Positions 1 through 9,138 of a DNA stretch of 64,000 nucleotides are shown one piece after another. The position numbers and the translations under genes are program-made. Below the pieces are notes generated by a model that ran no database searches, had not been told where the DNA came from, and saw nothing but the letters and a program-made list of their open reading frames with translations. Origin of the DNA: Segatella baroniae B14 (GTDB taxonomy: Bacteria > Bacteroidota > Bacteroidia > Bacteroidales > Bacteroidaceae); NCBI RefSeq assembly GCF_022024235.1, contig NZ_CP091799.1, positions 255,501 to 319,500 on the forward strand, read 5' to 3'. How positions within the stretch are numbered: position 1 is the first letter of the stretch; every line of letters starts with the position of its first letter.

Positions 1-482
1 CGTATGGCTTCCATGAAAGGTGCACTTTCGATGTCACCTATTGTACCACCAATTTCAGTGATAACAAAATCATAATTATATTTTTGTCCAAGAGACTTTA
101 CGTTTCTCTTTATTTCATCAGTGATGTGAGGTACGACTTGAATCGTTTTTCCTAAATAATCTCCGCGTCTTTCTTTGTCAATGACAGCTTTATATATACG
201 GCCTGTTGTCAAAGAATTAGCTTTTGTTGTTTTAATACCTGTAAATCGCTCATAATGACCAAGGTCTAAGTCGGTTTCCATTCCATCTACAGTAACATAA
301 CACTCTCCATGTTCATATGGATTCAGAGTACCTGGGTCGATGTTAATGTATGGGTCAAATTTTTGGATTGTGATGTTGTAGCCCCTAGCCTGGAGCAATT
401 TGCCAATGGATGCAGAGATAATACCTTTACCTAGTGAAGACACTACACCACCGGTGACGAAGATATACTTTGTTTCAGCCAC
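1..482 (-). CDS. pyrG: CTP synthase, amino-terminal part (runs off the window)
   Basis: CTP synthase aminates UTP to CTP with glutamine in the cytoplasm. About 160 amino-terminal residues are present: the start [20 protein letters not shown] is the synthetase-domain P-loop region, followed by [19 protein letters not shown] and by [10 protein letters not shown], all hallmarks of PyrG. The glutaminase domain lies outside the window. The start is a GTG at 480-482, since no ATG precedes the conserved MAETKY-like beginning. The gene is transcribed divergently from the DUF3078 gene. Confidence 0.96.
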   Translation of the reverse strand, partial: MAETKYIFVTGGVVSSLGKGIISASIGKLLQARGYNITIQKFDPYINIDPGTLNPYEHGECYVTVDGMETDLDLGHYERFTGIKTTKANSLTTGRIYKAVIDKERRGDYLGKTIQVVPHITDEIKRNVKSLGQKYNYDFVITEIGGTIGDIESAPFMEAI

Positions 483-520
483 GATTGTGATTTTTAAATT
501 ACTTTATAATTAACAAGTTG

Positions 521-528
521 CAAAGTTA
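521..528 (-). promoter_or_regulatory. Bacteroidetes -7 element of pyrG
   Basis: On the minus strand the sequence reads TAACTTTG, a match to the Bacteroidetes -7 consensus TAnnTTTG, 38 bases upstream of the pyrG GTG start. A CAAACAAAC run further upstream may supply a -33 TTTG, but the spacing is shorter than usual. Confidence 0.55.
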
Positions 529-604
529 CAACAAAAATATGAAACAAACAAGTAATCAAAATAATAATCTGTGTTAATCTGTGTATTCTATAAACTATTT
601 TTCT

Positions 605-612
605 TACCTTTG
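605..612 (+). promoter_or_regulatory. Bacteroidetes -7 element of the DUF3078 gene
   Basis: TACCTTTG matches TAnnTTTG and sits 17 bases before the ATG at 630, implying a very short leader. No clear -33 TTTG was found. Confidence 0.5.
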
Positions 613-629
613 TAGCCGATTTTTTATGA

Positions 630-1916
630 ATGATGATGAATAAAATACTTATAAGCCTTATTGTTCTATGTATGTTTAATTTGGGTAGTCAAGCCCAAAG
701 GCGTGCAAGACAGACACATATAGATGATGTGTCTCTTTCTTTTTTAAGACAATATGATGATTCGTTGAAGAATTATGAGCGTAGGTTGGATACTCTTCAG
801 TCAATGGTAAAGCCTTTGAGTGTAGAAAATGATTTCATTTTGTTTTCTCCACTAACATTTTATAAAGGTCCTGCTAAAGATATTCTAAATCTTGAAAAGC
901 AGCAAGGTGGAATAGCTAATCGATTGTTGAATAATTCGTTGATGAATATTTATCTCCGTCGACCAGATTTGATACGCTTTACCGAGAATGAGTTGATTTC
1001 GACATCTATAAATGGGGTAGATGATCATTCCGTACAAAATCCGAGTCACAACATTATTGATAGAGTCGCTCCTGTTCCAATGGAGCCAGATGTTATTTCT
1101 ATGGATGTTTGGGTGACTAAACCAAATTTTTGGACTTTTTCTGGCGATTATTATCTTCAATTCTTACAAAATTATATCTCAGGTAATTGGTATAAAGGAG
1201 GAGAAAGTAATTATTCTATGCTCGGAAGTGTAACTTTGCAGGCTAATTATAATAATAAGCAAAAAGTAAAGTGGGATAATAAATTAGAGTTGAAGTTAGG
1301 TTATCAGACTTCGCGCGGTGATACTCTCCATAAATATAAAACTTCAGAAGATTTATTACGATATACCGGAAAGTTGGGTCTACAGGCTGCCAGTAAATGG
1401 TATTATACGTTGCAGTTGATTGCTTATACTCAGTTCACACGTGGTTATAAGAGTAATGATCCTTTTGTATATAGTGATTTTATGTCTCCGTTCAATTTAA
1501 ATGTGTCTGTCGGTATGGATTATACTGTTAGTTGGTTGAATAAAAAACTAACTGGTACGGTTCATTTAGCTCCTTTTGCTTTCAACTGGAAATATGTTGA
1601 TCGATTGGAGCTTTCTACAAGAAACGGTATTGATGAAGGTCGTCACAGCCTTTCGGACTTTGGTTCTGAGTTTACTGTTGATTTGACGTGGGCCTTATCT
1701 GATATGGTGAAGTGGAAAACAAGAATGTATGGTTATACTACATATAACCGTACGGAGTTTGAATGGGAAAATCAGATTTCGTTACAGTTTAATCGGTATA
1801 TATCTGCTAATATATTCTTGTATCCACGATTTGATGATGGTGGGACTCGTGATACTGATTATGGCTATTGGGAATTTAAAGAATATTGCTCTTTAGGATT
1901 TTCGTATTCGTTTTAG
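630..1916 (+). CDS. DUF3078 domain protein, exported
   Basis: The protein has 428 residues with a signal peptide ending near SQAQ (residues 19-22), so it is exported. The body is rich in beta strands with alternating aromatic residues and ends in GFSYSF, as in outer-membrane beta-barrel or barrel-like proteins. The sequence and its place beside pyrG fit the Bacteroidales family DUF3078, whose function is unknown. ATG at 630 is the first of three consecutive ATG codons; an ATG four bases upstream is out of frame and stops immediately. It converges on the small gene that follows. Confidence 0.75.
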   Translation: MMMNKILISLIVLCMFNLGSQAQRRARQTHIDDVSLSFLRQYDDSLKNYERRLDTLQSMVKPLSVENDFILFSPLTFYKGPAKDILNLEKQQGGIANRLLNNSLMNIYLRRPDLIRFTENELISTSINGVDDHSVQNPSHNIIDRVAPVPMEPDVISMDVWVTKPNFWTFSGDYYLQFLQNYISGNWYKGGESNYSMLGSVTLQANYNNKQKVKWDNKLELKLGYQTSRGDTLHKYKTSEDLLRYTGKLGLQAASKWYYTLQLIAYTQFTRGYKSNDPFVYSDFMSPFNLNVSVGMDYTVSWLNKKLTGTVHLAPFAFNWKYVDRLELSTRNGIDEGRHSLSDFGSEFTVDLTWALSDMVKWKTRMYGYTTYNRTEFEWENQISLQFNRYISANIFLYPRFDDGGTRDTDYGYWEFKEYCSLGFSYSF

Positions 1917-1923
1917 CAGAGTC

Positions 1924-2184
1924 TTATTCGTTTGTATATAGCCAGTACACAGCAATGATAATAACTAATGCAATAGTACCAAGTATTAAGAAAAGTGTGT
2001 TAGCAATAACACGCTTTTTCTTTTTATAGCGTGTAGCTTCATCTTTAAATGTTGCTGCACTTAAATGATGGTGATGATGATGTCCTCGGCTGTCTTTGTG
2101 GCTGCGTTGGTAGTTCTTGCTATTGTAAACGTGGTAGGTAGATTCTTGACTGGTTGCTTTGGTATCGGTATTTTCTTCTATCAT
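1924..2184 (-). CDS. Small membrane protein with a natural hexahistidine run
   Basis: The protein has 86 residues. The amino-terminal half is polar and contains six consecutive histidines near residues 36-41; then come a basic KKKKR stretch and one transmembrane helix (about residues 59-82), ending YWLYTNE. The pattern suggests a single-pass protein with a cytoplasmic polar amino terminus. No family was recognised. It ends 8 bases from the DUF3078 stop on the other strand. A role in metal binding is possible, but only from composition. Confidence 0.65.
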   Translation of the reverse strand: MIEENTDTKATSQESTYHVYNSKNYQRSHKDSRGHHHHHHLSAATFKDEATRYKKKKRVIANTLFLILGTIALVIIIAVYWLYTNE

Positions 2185-2257
2185 ATGTTTTTCTTAAAAA
2201 TATTTGTTATTACTTATACAAAATAATATTTATTATTGTTTGAAGAGTGATGGGTAT

Positions 2258-2290
2258 AAAAAGGTGTATCATTTTTGATACACCTTTTTA
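2258..2290 (-). terminator. Intrinsic terminator after the porin gene
   Basis: AAAAAGGTGTATCA pairs with TGATACACCTTTTT around a short loop. The hairpin lies 15 bases past the porin stop and has a T tract on both strands, so it may work in both directions. Confidence 0.8.
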
Positions 2291-2304
2291 TATGGTGATA
2301 TGAA

Positions 2305-3423
2305 TTAAAATCTGAATGATACTTCGATGTCGATCATGTTGTAGTTGTGCTTTGTTAATGAACGGTCATTGATGTGAGCAAATTCACCACTGATTTCTAA
2401 ATTGCGAGTAAACTCGTAATCCATTCCCAACTCATATTGTGATTTCATCTTGTTGATTTCTCCATTCGGCTGGTACATGTCATAACGAGCTTTTATATGA
2501 CATTTTTGCTTGACAATTGGTGCTATTACCAAGGCATAAACACCTTGTGCTTTATTTCCATTTGAACTCAAATTACAATCACTAGCTGTAGCATCGTTTG
2601 TGTTGGTTAGAGTTTTTGCAAAAGCATAGCCTGTAGAATGTATATATTCTGATCTGAAAGTCCAATCGTTTACGAGATACTCAGCAGAAAATGCATAACG
2701 ATTTTGAGCGAGTTTTCTTACTCCGTTGAATGTGACATTATCTTCTGTCCATGTTCCTTTTCTTGCGTATGAGCCTGTCCATCCAAAGGCACCAATTCGC
2801 ATACCTTTTACAGGCATAGCCCATATACCTCCAATAATATTTTTTTGCTGGTCTATATCTTTTACGTTAATACCTTGCCCATTAAAGATTCCTATTTGAT
2901 AGTGTAATAGGTTTCTTCCATTAGCATTTTTGAGGAAATCACCCTGAAATTGCAAGCCAATATCTCTACCATTACTAGAGTGACCACCAGCTCTGTCTGT
3001 AAAGCCTGCTAATTTCTGTACGTTTTGACCATAACCCATAAAACCTTGGTCAATCGGATTCATTGGATTTTCAAATGTAAATGGATTTTTAAATTGTCCA
3101 ATTTTAACTTTGAAAAAATCGAATTTTTGCCATTCTGTAAATAAATCTACAACTTTCGGTGCACTTGTCAGGGTAGACGTGTTGCCGTTCATTTGTAATT
3201 GAATTTTCCAATAGAAATCATCAGCGATTCGACCGTCAAGTGACATCCTTATTATTCTAAGGTTGAAACTATTGGCTTTAGCACCTTCTTGACTGGTATA
3301 TTGGTATTGAGTCTGGGCATATCCAGATAGTTTTACGTTACTTAACCATGCCGGGAGCTTAATTTGTGCATTAGCGTTTAATGTGGCAATTGCTAATATA
3401 AGAGTAATAAATCCTTTTCTCAT
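2305..3423 (-). CDS. Phosphate-selective porin OprO/OprP family
   Basis: The protein has 372 residues, with a signal peptide (cleavage after LNANAQ, about residue 20) and a long run of amphipathic strands ending with an aromatic residue (VSFRF), as in outer-membrane barrels. The order LSGYAQTQYQY, DGRIADDFYWKIQLQ, KVKIGQFKNPF and ELGMDYEF fits the OprO/P porin family (PF07396). In Bacteroidales these porins are rarely tied to phosphate experimentally, so the substrate is unknown. Its own promoter and terminator make it monocistronic. Confidence 0.8.
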   Translation of the reverse strand: MRKGFITLILAIATLNANAQIKLPAWLSNVKLSGYAQTQYQYTSQEGAKANSFNLRIIRMSLDGRIADDFYWKIQLQMNGNTSTLTSAPKVVDLFTEWQKFDFFKVKIGQFKNPFTFENPMNPIDQGFMGYGQNVQKLAGFTDRAGGHSSNGRDIGLQFQGDFLKNANGRNLLHYQIGIFNGQGINVKDIDQQKNIIGGIWAMPVKGMRIGAFGWTGSYARKGTWTEDNVTFNGVRKLAQNRYAFSAEYLVNDWTFRSEYIHSTGYAFAKTLTNTNDATASDCNLSSNGNKAQGVYALVIAPIVKQKCHIKARYDMYQPNGEINKMKSQYELGMDYEFTRNLEISGEFAHINDRSLTKHNYNMIDIEVSFRF

Positions 3424-3461
3424 AAATGCAAGATCTATTTTAAAAAACTAACCATTTTTTG

Positions 3462-3469
3462 CAAATATA
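3462..3469 (-). promoter_or_regulatory. -7 element of the porin gene
   Basis: On the minus strand the sequence reads TATATTTG, an exact TAnnTTTG match about 38 bases before the porin ATG. A 12-bp inverted repeat (3489-3534) lies just upstream. Confidence 0.6.
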
Positions 3470-3488
3470 GCTTTTTTTTATAACATTA

Positions 3489-3534
3489 TTACCCATTTTC
3501 GAGTTTTTTAAAAAAAAGCGTTGAAAATGGGTAA
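3489..3534 (-). terminator. Inverted repeat between rlmD and the porin gene
   Basis: TTACCCATTTTC and GAAAATGGGTAA form a perfect 12-bp stem around a 22-base A/T-rich loop, 31 bases past the rlmD stop. The following T tract is poor, so it is either a weak rlmD terminator or an operator over the porin promoter. Confidence 0.45.
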
Positions 3535-3564
3535 ATAAAGATATTATAAAGTCTTATTGAATTG

Positions 3565-5004
3565 TTATCTTCGATAAAGTTGTACGACGTTTTCTACATG
3601 TGGCGTATGTGGAAACATGTCAACAGGCTGAACTTGCATGACTTTATAATCACAGTCAAGAAGAGCTAAGTCTCTTGCCTGTGTAGCAGGGTTGCAACTT
3701 ACATAGACAATACGTTTTGGAGCTGCATTAAGGATAACCTGAATTACATCTGGGTGCATGCCGGCTCTTGGTGGGTCTGTAATAATGACATCAGGTCTTC
3801 CATGCTGCTTAATAAAGTCATCGGTTAAAATATCCTTCATGTCTCCAGCATAGAATAAAGTGTTGTCAATTCCGTTGATTTCACTATTTACTTTAGCATC
3901 CTCAATAGCTTCTGGTACATATTCGATACCAATTACTTTTTTACTATGGTGAGCAACGAAGTTTGCGATGGTTCCTGTTCCTGTATAAAGGTCGTAAACT
4001 AACTCCTCTCCATTTAATTCCGCAAAATTTCGAGCTACTTCGTAAAGGTGGTAAGCCTGATCGGTATTTGTTTGGTAGAAACTTTTTGGACCAACTTTGA
4101 ACTTCAAGTCCTCCATGGTTTCATAGATATAGTCTTTGCCTTTGAAGACCTCGATATCCAAATCTCCAAAAGTGTCGTTTCCTTTTTGGTTGTTCACATA
4201 TAATAAAGAAGTAATTTGAGGGAAACTGTCCGCAATATGTTGTAGGAGACCCAGAGCCTTCTCATGATCACCTTCTTCATCGTAATGGAATTGGATGAGT
4301 ACCATCCATTCGCCAGTATTGCTATTACGGAACATGATGTCGCGTAATAAGCCATGTTGTTCACGGATATTATAGTAAGATATGTCATGGCTTGTAGCAT
4401 ATTGGCCAATTTCATTCCTTATTTCATTATTCAAATTATCCATCAACCAACATTTGTTGATAGGATAAATTTTGTCGAAAGCTCCTGTAATATGAAACCC
4501 AATGGCACCTTCTGTTAGACTCCCAGTTTCACCTTCCTGTTTTGGTGGCAAAGCTGCAATTTCCTCTTTTGTATACCAACGTTTATTAGCACATCCGAAT
4601 TCTAGTTTGTTGCGATATTCTTTAATCTTTTGCGACCCCATAATAGGATGGAATTCAGGGAGTTCAATTTTGCCGATACGAGTGAGTTGATCTTGTACCT
4701 GCTTTTGTTTGGCTTTTATTTGTTCCTCATAAGGTAAATTTTGCCATTTACATCCTCCGCAAATTCCAAAGTGTTCGCAAAAAGGCTTTTCTCGCTTTTC
4801 ACTATATTGAATAAATCTGATCACTTCAGCTTCACAATAATGATGCTTTTTTTTGCGAACTTGCAAATCGACAACATCTCCAGGAACCGTAAATGGAACA
4901 AAGACAACCATGTCGTTAACTCTTGCTAAAGACTTACCTTCAGCAGCGATATCTGTAATCGTTACATTCTCCAAAATAGGTAACGGCTTTCTTTTTCTAC
5001 TCAT
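3565..5004 (-). CDS. rlmD: 23S rRNA (uracil-5)-methyltransferase RumA/RlmD type
   Basis: This enzyme methylates C5 of a uridine in 23S rRNA using S-adenosylmethionine. An amino-terminal TRAM domain is followed by the iron-sulfur cysteine set CEHFGICGGCKW, and the carboxy-terminal SAM domain contains DLYTGTGTIANF, TDPPRAGMHPDV and the catalytic motif YVSCNPATQARDLALL. The ATG at 5004 (MSRKRKPLP) is preferred over the upstream in-frame TTG at 5019, which would fall very close to the likely transcription start. Length from the ATG is 479 residues, normal for the family. RlmD versus RlmCD specificity cannot be told from sequence. Confidence 0.9.
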   Translation of the reverse strand: MSRKRKPLPILENVTITDIAAEGKSLARVNDMVVFVPFTVPGDVVDLQVRKKKHHYCEAEVIRFIQYSEKREKPFCEHFGICGGCKWQNLPYEEQIKAKQKQVQDQLTRIGKIELPEFHPIMGSQKIKEYRNKLEFGCANKRWYTKEEIAALPPKQEGETGSLTEGAIGFHITGAFDKIYPINKCWLMDNLNNEIRNEIGQYATSHDISYYNIREQHGLLRDIMFRNSNTGEWMVLIQFHYDEEGDHEKALGLLQHIADSFPQITSLLYVNNQKGNDTFGDLDIEVFKGKDYIYETMEDLKFKVGPKSFYQTNTDQAYHLYEVARNFAELNGEELVYDLYTGTGTIANFVAHHSKKVIGIEYVPEAIEDAKVNSEINGIDNTLFYAGDMKDILTDDFIKQHGRPDVIITDPPRAGMHPDVIQVILNAAPKRIVYVSCNPATQARDLALLDCDYKVMQVQPVDMFPHTPHVENVVQLYRR

Positions 5005-5029
5005 TTTTCTTATTTTCAAATTTGTGTTG

Positions 5030-5037
5030 CAAAGTTA
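5030..5037 (-). promoter_or_regulatory. -7 element of rlmD
   Basis: On the minus strand the sequence reads TAACTTTG, 25 bases before the ATG at 5004. This close spacing supports the ATG over the upstream TTG. Confidence 0.5.
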
Positions 5038-5137
5038 CGAAAAAATGTTCATATTGTATAAACTGTAATGTGTATTTTGCATTGTGTGCGATAACAATTG
5101 AAATCAAAAAAACGTTCCGTAATTTTTTACGTAAAAG

Positions 5138-5169
5138 TTTGTTTGAACGATGGGTTTTTTTTATATTTG
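5138..5169 (+). promoter_or_regulatory. Promoter of ppdK
   Basis: A TTTG at 5138-5141, a 20-base spacer, then TATATTTG at 5162-5169 make a textbook Bacteroidetes primary sigma-factor promoter. The start codon is 52 bases downstream. Confidence 0.75.
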
Positions 5170-5221
5170 CAAGAGAAAAGTAGTTATGATCAATAATTTT
5201 TGAATATATTTAATATCAACT

Positions 5222-7942
5222 ATGAGTGAAAAAAGAGTTTATACCTTCGGTAATGGTAAGGCTGAAGGTAGAGCAGATATGAGAAATCTGCTTGGTGGTA
5301 AGGGTGCCAATTTGGCTGAAATGAACCTTATCGGTGTTCCAGTTCCTCCTGGTTTCACAATTACTACTGAAGTTTGTTCTGAGTATTATGAAAAGGGAAA
5401 AGAAAACGTTGTAGCTTTGTTGAAGGATGATGTCACAAAGGCTATGAAGCAGATTGAGGATATCATGGGCAAGAAGTTCGGTGATCCTGAAAATGCTCTT
5501 CTCCTCTCTGTTCGCTCTGGTGCTCGCGCTTCTATGCCAGGTATGATGGATACAATTCTTAACCTTGGTTTGAATGATGTTGTTGTTGAGGGTGTAGCAA
5601 GAAAGACTGGTAATGAGCGCTTCGCTTATGATAGCTATCGTCGTTTTGTACAGATGTATGGTGATGTTGTACTTGGTATGAAACCAGTTAACAAGGAAGA
5701 TATTGATCCATTCGAAGCTATCATCGAGCAGGTTAAGGCTCAGCGTGGTATTTCTCTTGATAATGAGATGAATGTTGATGAGTTAAAGCAGCTTGTTGTT
5801 CTTTTCAAGAAGGCTATCAAGGATCAGACAGGTCACGACTTCCCAGAGAATCCTGAAGATCAGTTGTGGGGAGCTATTTGTGCTGTATTCGATAGTTGGA
5901 TGAATGAGCGTGCTATTCTCTATCGTAAACTTAATGATATTCCTCAAGAATGGGGTACAGCTGTTTCAGTAATGGCTATGGTATTCGGTAACATGGGCGA
6001 AACATCTGCTACTGGTGTATGTTTCAGCCGTGATGCTGCTACTGGTGAGAATATCTTTAATGGTGAATGGTTGATTAATGCCCAGGGTGAGGATGTTGTA
6101 GCTGGTATTCGTACACCACAACAGATTACAGTTGAAGGTTCACGTCGTTGGGCTAAACTTGCTGGTATTGATGAAGCTACTCGTGCTTCTGAATATCCTT
6201 CTTTGGAGGAGGCTATGCCTGAGGTATATGCAGAACTTAATGGTATTCAGGATAAATTGGAGAAGCATTATCATGACATGCAGGATATGGAGTTCACTGT
6301 ACAAGAAGGTAAACTTTGGTTCCTTCAGACACGTAACGGTAAGCGTACAGGTACTGCAATGGTTAAGATTGCTATGGATCTTCTCCACGAAGGTGAGATT
6401 GATGAAAAAACAGCTATTGAGCGTTGTGAGGCTCAGAAGTTGGATGAACTTCTCCACCCAGTATTCGATAAGGCAGCTTTGAAGAATGCTAAAGTTCTTA
6501 CACAGGGTCTACCAGCATCTCCAGGTGCAGCTTGTGGTCAGATTGTATTCTTTGCAGAAGATGCTGCTAAGTGGCATGCTGATGGTAAGAATGTAGTTAT
6601 GGTTCGTATTGAAACTTCTCCTGAGGACCTTGCAGGTATGACTGCTGCAGAAGGTATTCTTACTGCACGTGGTGGTATGACATCTCACGCAGCTGTTGTT
6701 GCTCGTGGTATGGGTAAGTGCTGTGTATCAGGTGCAGGTGAATTGGTAATCGATTATAAGGCTCGTACAGTATCTGTTAATGGTAAGACTTTCAAAGAGG
6801 GTGATTACATCTCTTTGAACGGTTCTACAGGTCAGGTTCTTGAGGGTGAAGTTAAGACAAAAGCAGCTGAGGTAACAGGTGACTTCGCTGAGTTGATGTC
6901 ACTTTGCGACAAGTATACTAAGATGGTTGTTCGTACCAACGCAGATACTCCACATGACGCAGAGGTTGCTGCTAACTTCGGTGCTGTAGGTATCGGCCTT
7001 TGTCGTACAGAGCATATGTTCTTTGAGAAGGATAAGATCAAGGCTATGCGTGAGATGATTCTTTCTGATAGTAAAGAAGGTCGTGAAGTAGCTCTTGCAA
7101 AACTTCTTCCACTTCAGAAGCAGGACTTCTATGGCATTTTGAAGTGTATGGATGGTAAGGATGTTAACATCCGTCTTTTGGACCCACCTTTGCACGAATT
7201 TGTTCCTCATGATTTGAAAGGTCAGCAGACTATGGCTGATGAAATGGGTAAGAGCTTGGAGTTCATTCAGGCACGTGTTAAGGCTCTTCAGGAGTCTAAC
7301 CCTATGCTCGGTCTCCGTGGTTGCCGTCTTGGTATTACATACCCAGAGATTACTGCTATGCAGACTAAGGCTATCCTCGGTGCTGCTATTCAGTTGAAGA
7401 AGGAAGGCTTTAATCCAAAGCCAGAGATTATGGTTCCATTAGTAGGTACATTCAAGGAGCTTGAATCTCAGCAGAAGGTTATTAAGGCTACAGCAAAAGC
7501 ACTTTTCGAAGAAGAAGGCGTAGAAGTCGAGTTCAAACTCGGTACTATGATTGAAATTCCACGTGCAGCTCTTACTGCTGATAAGATTGCGAAGTATGCT
7601 GATTACTTTAGCTTCGGTACAAACGACTTGACTCAGATGACATTTGGTTATAGCCGTGATGACGTTGCTTCTATTTTGAATACTTATATCGATGGTAAGA
7701 TTTTGGAGCACGATCCATTCCAGGTTCTCGATCAGGAAGGTGTTGGTCAGTTGATTGAAACTGCAGTAGAGAAGGGACGTAATGCAAATCCTAACTTGAA
7801 GTGTGGTATTTGTGGTGAGCATGGTGGTGAGCCATCTTTTGTTAAGTTCTGTCATCGTGCAGGCTTGAACTATGTAAGTTGTTCTCCATTCCGTGTGCCA
7901 ATCGCACGTCTAGCCGCCGCACAGGCAGCCGTCGAGGAGTAA
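5222..7942 (+). CDS. ppdK: Pyruvate, phosphate dikinase
   Basis: PPDK interconverts pyruvate, ATP and phosphate with phosphoenolpyruvate, AMP and pyrophosphate and gives anaerobes a reversible step at the base of glycolysis. The 906-residue protein has the ATP-grasp part at the amino end, the swivelling phosphohistidine domain with GGMTSHAAVVARGMGK (catalytic His at residue 489), and the TIM-barrel PEP domain ending with CGICGEHGG (catalytic Cys at 864). Codon use is typical of a highly expressed gene. The gene is complete and ends LAAAQAAVEE. That last stretch matters: related copies recur at 13942, 15345 and 19021 in the adjoining island. Confidence 0.97.
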   Translation: MSEKRVYTFGNGKAEGRADMRNLLGGKGANLAEMNLIGVPVPPGFTITTEVCSEYYEKGKENVVALLKDDVTKAMKQIEDIMGKKFGDPENALLLSVRSGARASMPGMMDTILNLGLNDVVVEGVARKTGNERFAYDSYRRFVQMYGDVVLGMKPVNKEDIDPFEAIIEQVKAQRGISLDNEMNVDELKQLVVLFKKAIKDQTGHDFPENPEDQLWGAICAVFDSWMNERAILYRKLNDIPQEWGTAVSVMAMVFGNMGETSATGVCFSRDAATGENIFNGEWLINAQGEDVVAGIRTPQQITVEGSRRWAKLAGIDEATRASEYPSLEEAMPEVYAELNGIQDKLEKHYHDMQDMEFTVQEGKLWFLQTRNGKRTGTAMVKIAMDLLHEGEIDEKTAIERCEAQKLDELLHPVFDKAALKNAKVLTQGLPASPGAACGQIVFFAEDAAKWHADGKNVVMVRIETSPEDLAGMTAAEGILTARGGMTSHAAVVARGMGKCCVSGAGELVIDYKARTVSVNGKTFKEGDYISLNGSTGQVLEGEVKTKAAEVTGDFAELMSLCDKYTKMVVRTNADTPHDAEVAANFGAVGIGLCRTEHMFFEKDKIKAMREMILSDSKEGREVALAKLLPLQKQDFYGILKCMDGKDVNIRLLDPPLHEFVPHDLKGQQTMADEMGKSLEFIQARVKALQESNPMLGLRGCRLGITYPEITAMQTKAILGAAIQLKKEGFNPKPEIMVPLVGTFKELESQQKVIKATAKALFEEEGVEVEFKLGTMIEIPRAALTADKIAKYADYFSFGTNDLTQMTFGYSRDDVASILNTYIDGKILEHDPFQVLDQEGVGQLIETAVEKGRNANPNLKCGICGEHGGEPSFVKFCHRAGLNYVSCSPFRVPIARLAAAQAAVEE

Positions 7943-7962
7943 TTAAACTCTCTGATATAATG

Positions 7963-7996
7963 AAAAGGACCTGTCCGTTTGGGCAGGTCCTTTTTT
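7963..7996 (+). terminator. Intrinsic terminator of ppdK
   Basis: AAAGGACCTGTCC pairs with GGGCAGGTCCTTT across a short loop and is followed by a T6 run. It lies 20 bases past the ppdK stop. Confidence 0.92.
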
Positions 7997-8002
7997 AGTC
8001 TT

Positions 8003-8170
8003 CGGAAGAAAGCTTCCGACGATTACTGACCAAAAACGTTGCATAATTTGCGATAATTTGCAGATTTGTTTGGCTATTCGACATTAATTTAGTATTTTTA
8101 TCGCAGAATCTGCGACGTTAATCACTGTTTTTTTGTAAAACCTCTGCCGCAGTTTGGCGCACCTTTGTCA
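8003..8170. promoter_or_regulatory. Candidate operator region of the WYL operon
   Basis: This gap between the ppdK terminator and the WYL gene holds a small hairpin (CGGAAG/CTTCCG near 8006), a direct repeat of TAATTTGC about 10 bases apart near 8045-8065, and a perfect 15-base palindrome TCGCAGAATCTGCGA at 8101-8115. The palindrome and the repeated TTGCGA/TTGCAGA half-sites are reasonable binding sites for the WYL regulator encoded just downstream; this is inference. Confidence 0.4.
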
Positions 8171-8178
8171 TACTTTTG
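8171..8178 (+). promoter_or_regulatory. -7 element of the WYL operon
   Basis: TACTTTTG matches TAnnTTTG, 19 bases before the ATG at 8197. A TTTG at 8153-8156 lies closer than the usual 19-20 bases. Confidence 0.5.
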
Positions 8179-8196
8179 CAAAAAAATCGTAGAAAT

Positions 8197-9126
8197 ATGG
8201 ACAACGATAGAGGACAAAGTTTGATAACCAAATACGTCTGGGTGATAGAGACCATCTATCGCAGACGTAAGATCTCGTTTAAAGAACTGAACGAGCTATG
8301 GCTTCGTGATGACATCAGCAGAGGAGTGGATATACCCAAACGTACCTTCGACAACTGGCGTCATGTCATTTGGGATATGTTCCTCATCAACATCGTCAAT
8401 GAGAACCGTGGAGAATACCGCTACTATATCGAAAATGAGGAAGACATAAGTAAAAACGGACTTCGTTCCTGGCTATACAACACTTTCTGTGTGAGCAATG
8501 CCTTAGCCAACAGTCAGAGCATCAAAGACCGCATCATTCTGGAATACGTGCCGTCTGGTCAGGACTACCTTCAGCCCATCATTGAGGCTATGAAGGAAAA
8601 TCATGTGTTGAACATGACCTATCACAGTTATTGGAAAGATGAGGAGAACAATTTCGATATACAGCCATACTGTGTTAAGTTGTTCCGTCAGCGTTGGTAT
8701 ATGGTGGCACGAAGCACAGATCCATATTATTATAAAAATGGACCGTTCATCTATTCTCTTGACCGAATTGAATATCTTCATGCAACAGACGAGACTTTTG
8801 AAATGCCAAAGGACTGGTCGGCAGAGGATTTCTTTGAAGATTGTTTCGGTATTATTGCTGACCGAAGTATAAAGCCGCAGACCGTCAAACTGAAAGTTGT
8901 GGCAGGTCAGGCCAATTATATCCGTGACTTGAAGATGCATGAGTCGCAGGAAGAGATAGAACGCAATGAGGAATATAGCATCTTCATCCTCAACCTCCGC
9001 CCCTCCTTCGACTTCATACAGGAAATCCTCTGGAACGGTGAGGATATAGAAGTTCTCGAACCCGAATGGCTTCGGAAGGAACTTGCTGGTAAGATAAAGA
9101 GAATGTGGAACAAGTATAACAAGTAA
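8197..9126 (+). CDS. WYL-domain transcriptional regulator
   Basis: The protein has 309 residues. The amino-terminal part (about 1-100) is predicted to be a winged helix, with PKRTFDNWRHVIWDMF as the likely recognition region. The WYL sensor domain spans about 125-200 and contains RQRWYMVAR (164-172). A carboxy-terminal extension domain follows. WYL regulators such as BrxR and CapW typically repress phage-defence operons and respond to a nucleic-acid ligand. ATG at 8197 was chosen over the in-frame TTG at 8176, which overlaps the -7 element. As the first gene of a closely spaced operon (next start 12 bases on), it probably autoregulates the operon. Confidence 0.82.
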   Translation: MDNDRGQSLITKYVWVIETIYRRRKISFKELNELWLRDDISRGVDIPKRTFDNWRHVIWDMFLINIVNENRGEYRYYIENEEDISKNGLRSWLYNTFCVSNALANSQSIKDRIILEYVPSGQDYLQPIIEAMKENHVLNMTYHSYWKDEENNFDIQPYCVKLFRQRWYMVARSTDPYYYKNGPFIYSLDRIEYLHATDETFEMPKDWSAEDFFEDCFGIIADRSIKPQTVKLKVVAGQANYIRDLKMHESQEEIERNEEYSIFILNLRPSFDFIQEILWNGEDIEVLEPEWLRKELAGKIKRMWNKYNK

Positions 9127-9138
9127 AAAACAATTATT

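Noticed and set aside
4502..4929. Two 62-residue plus-strand frames in rlmD
   Set aside because: Antisense to conserved rlmD domains and without domain or promoter support.
7439..7855. 138-residue open frame opposite ppdK
   Set aside because: It is antisense to the conserved catalytic region of ppdK, has no promoter and no recognisable domain; a shadow of codon bias.
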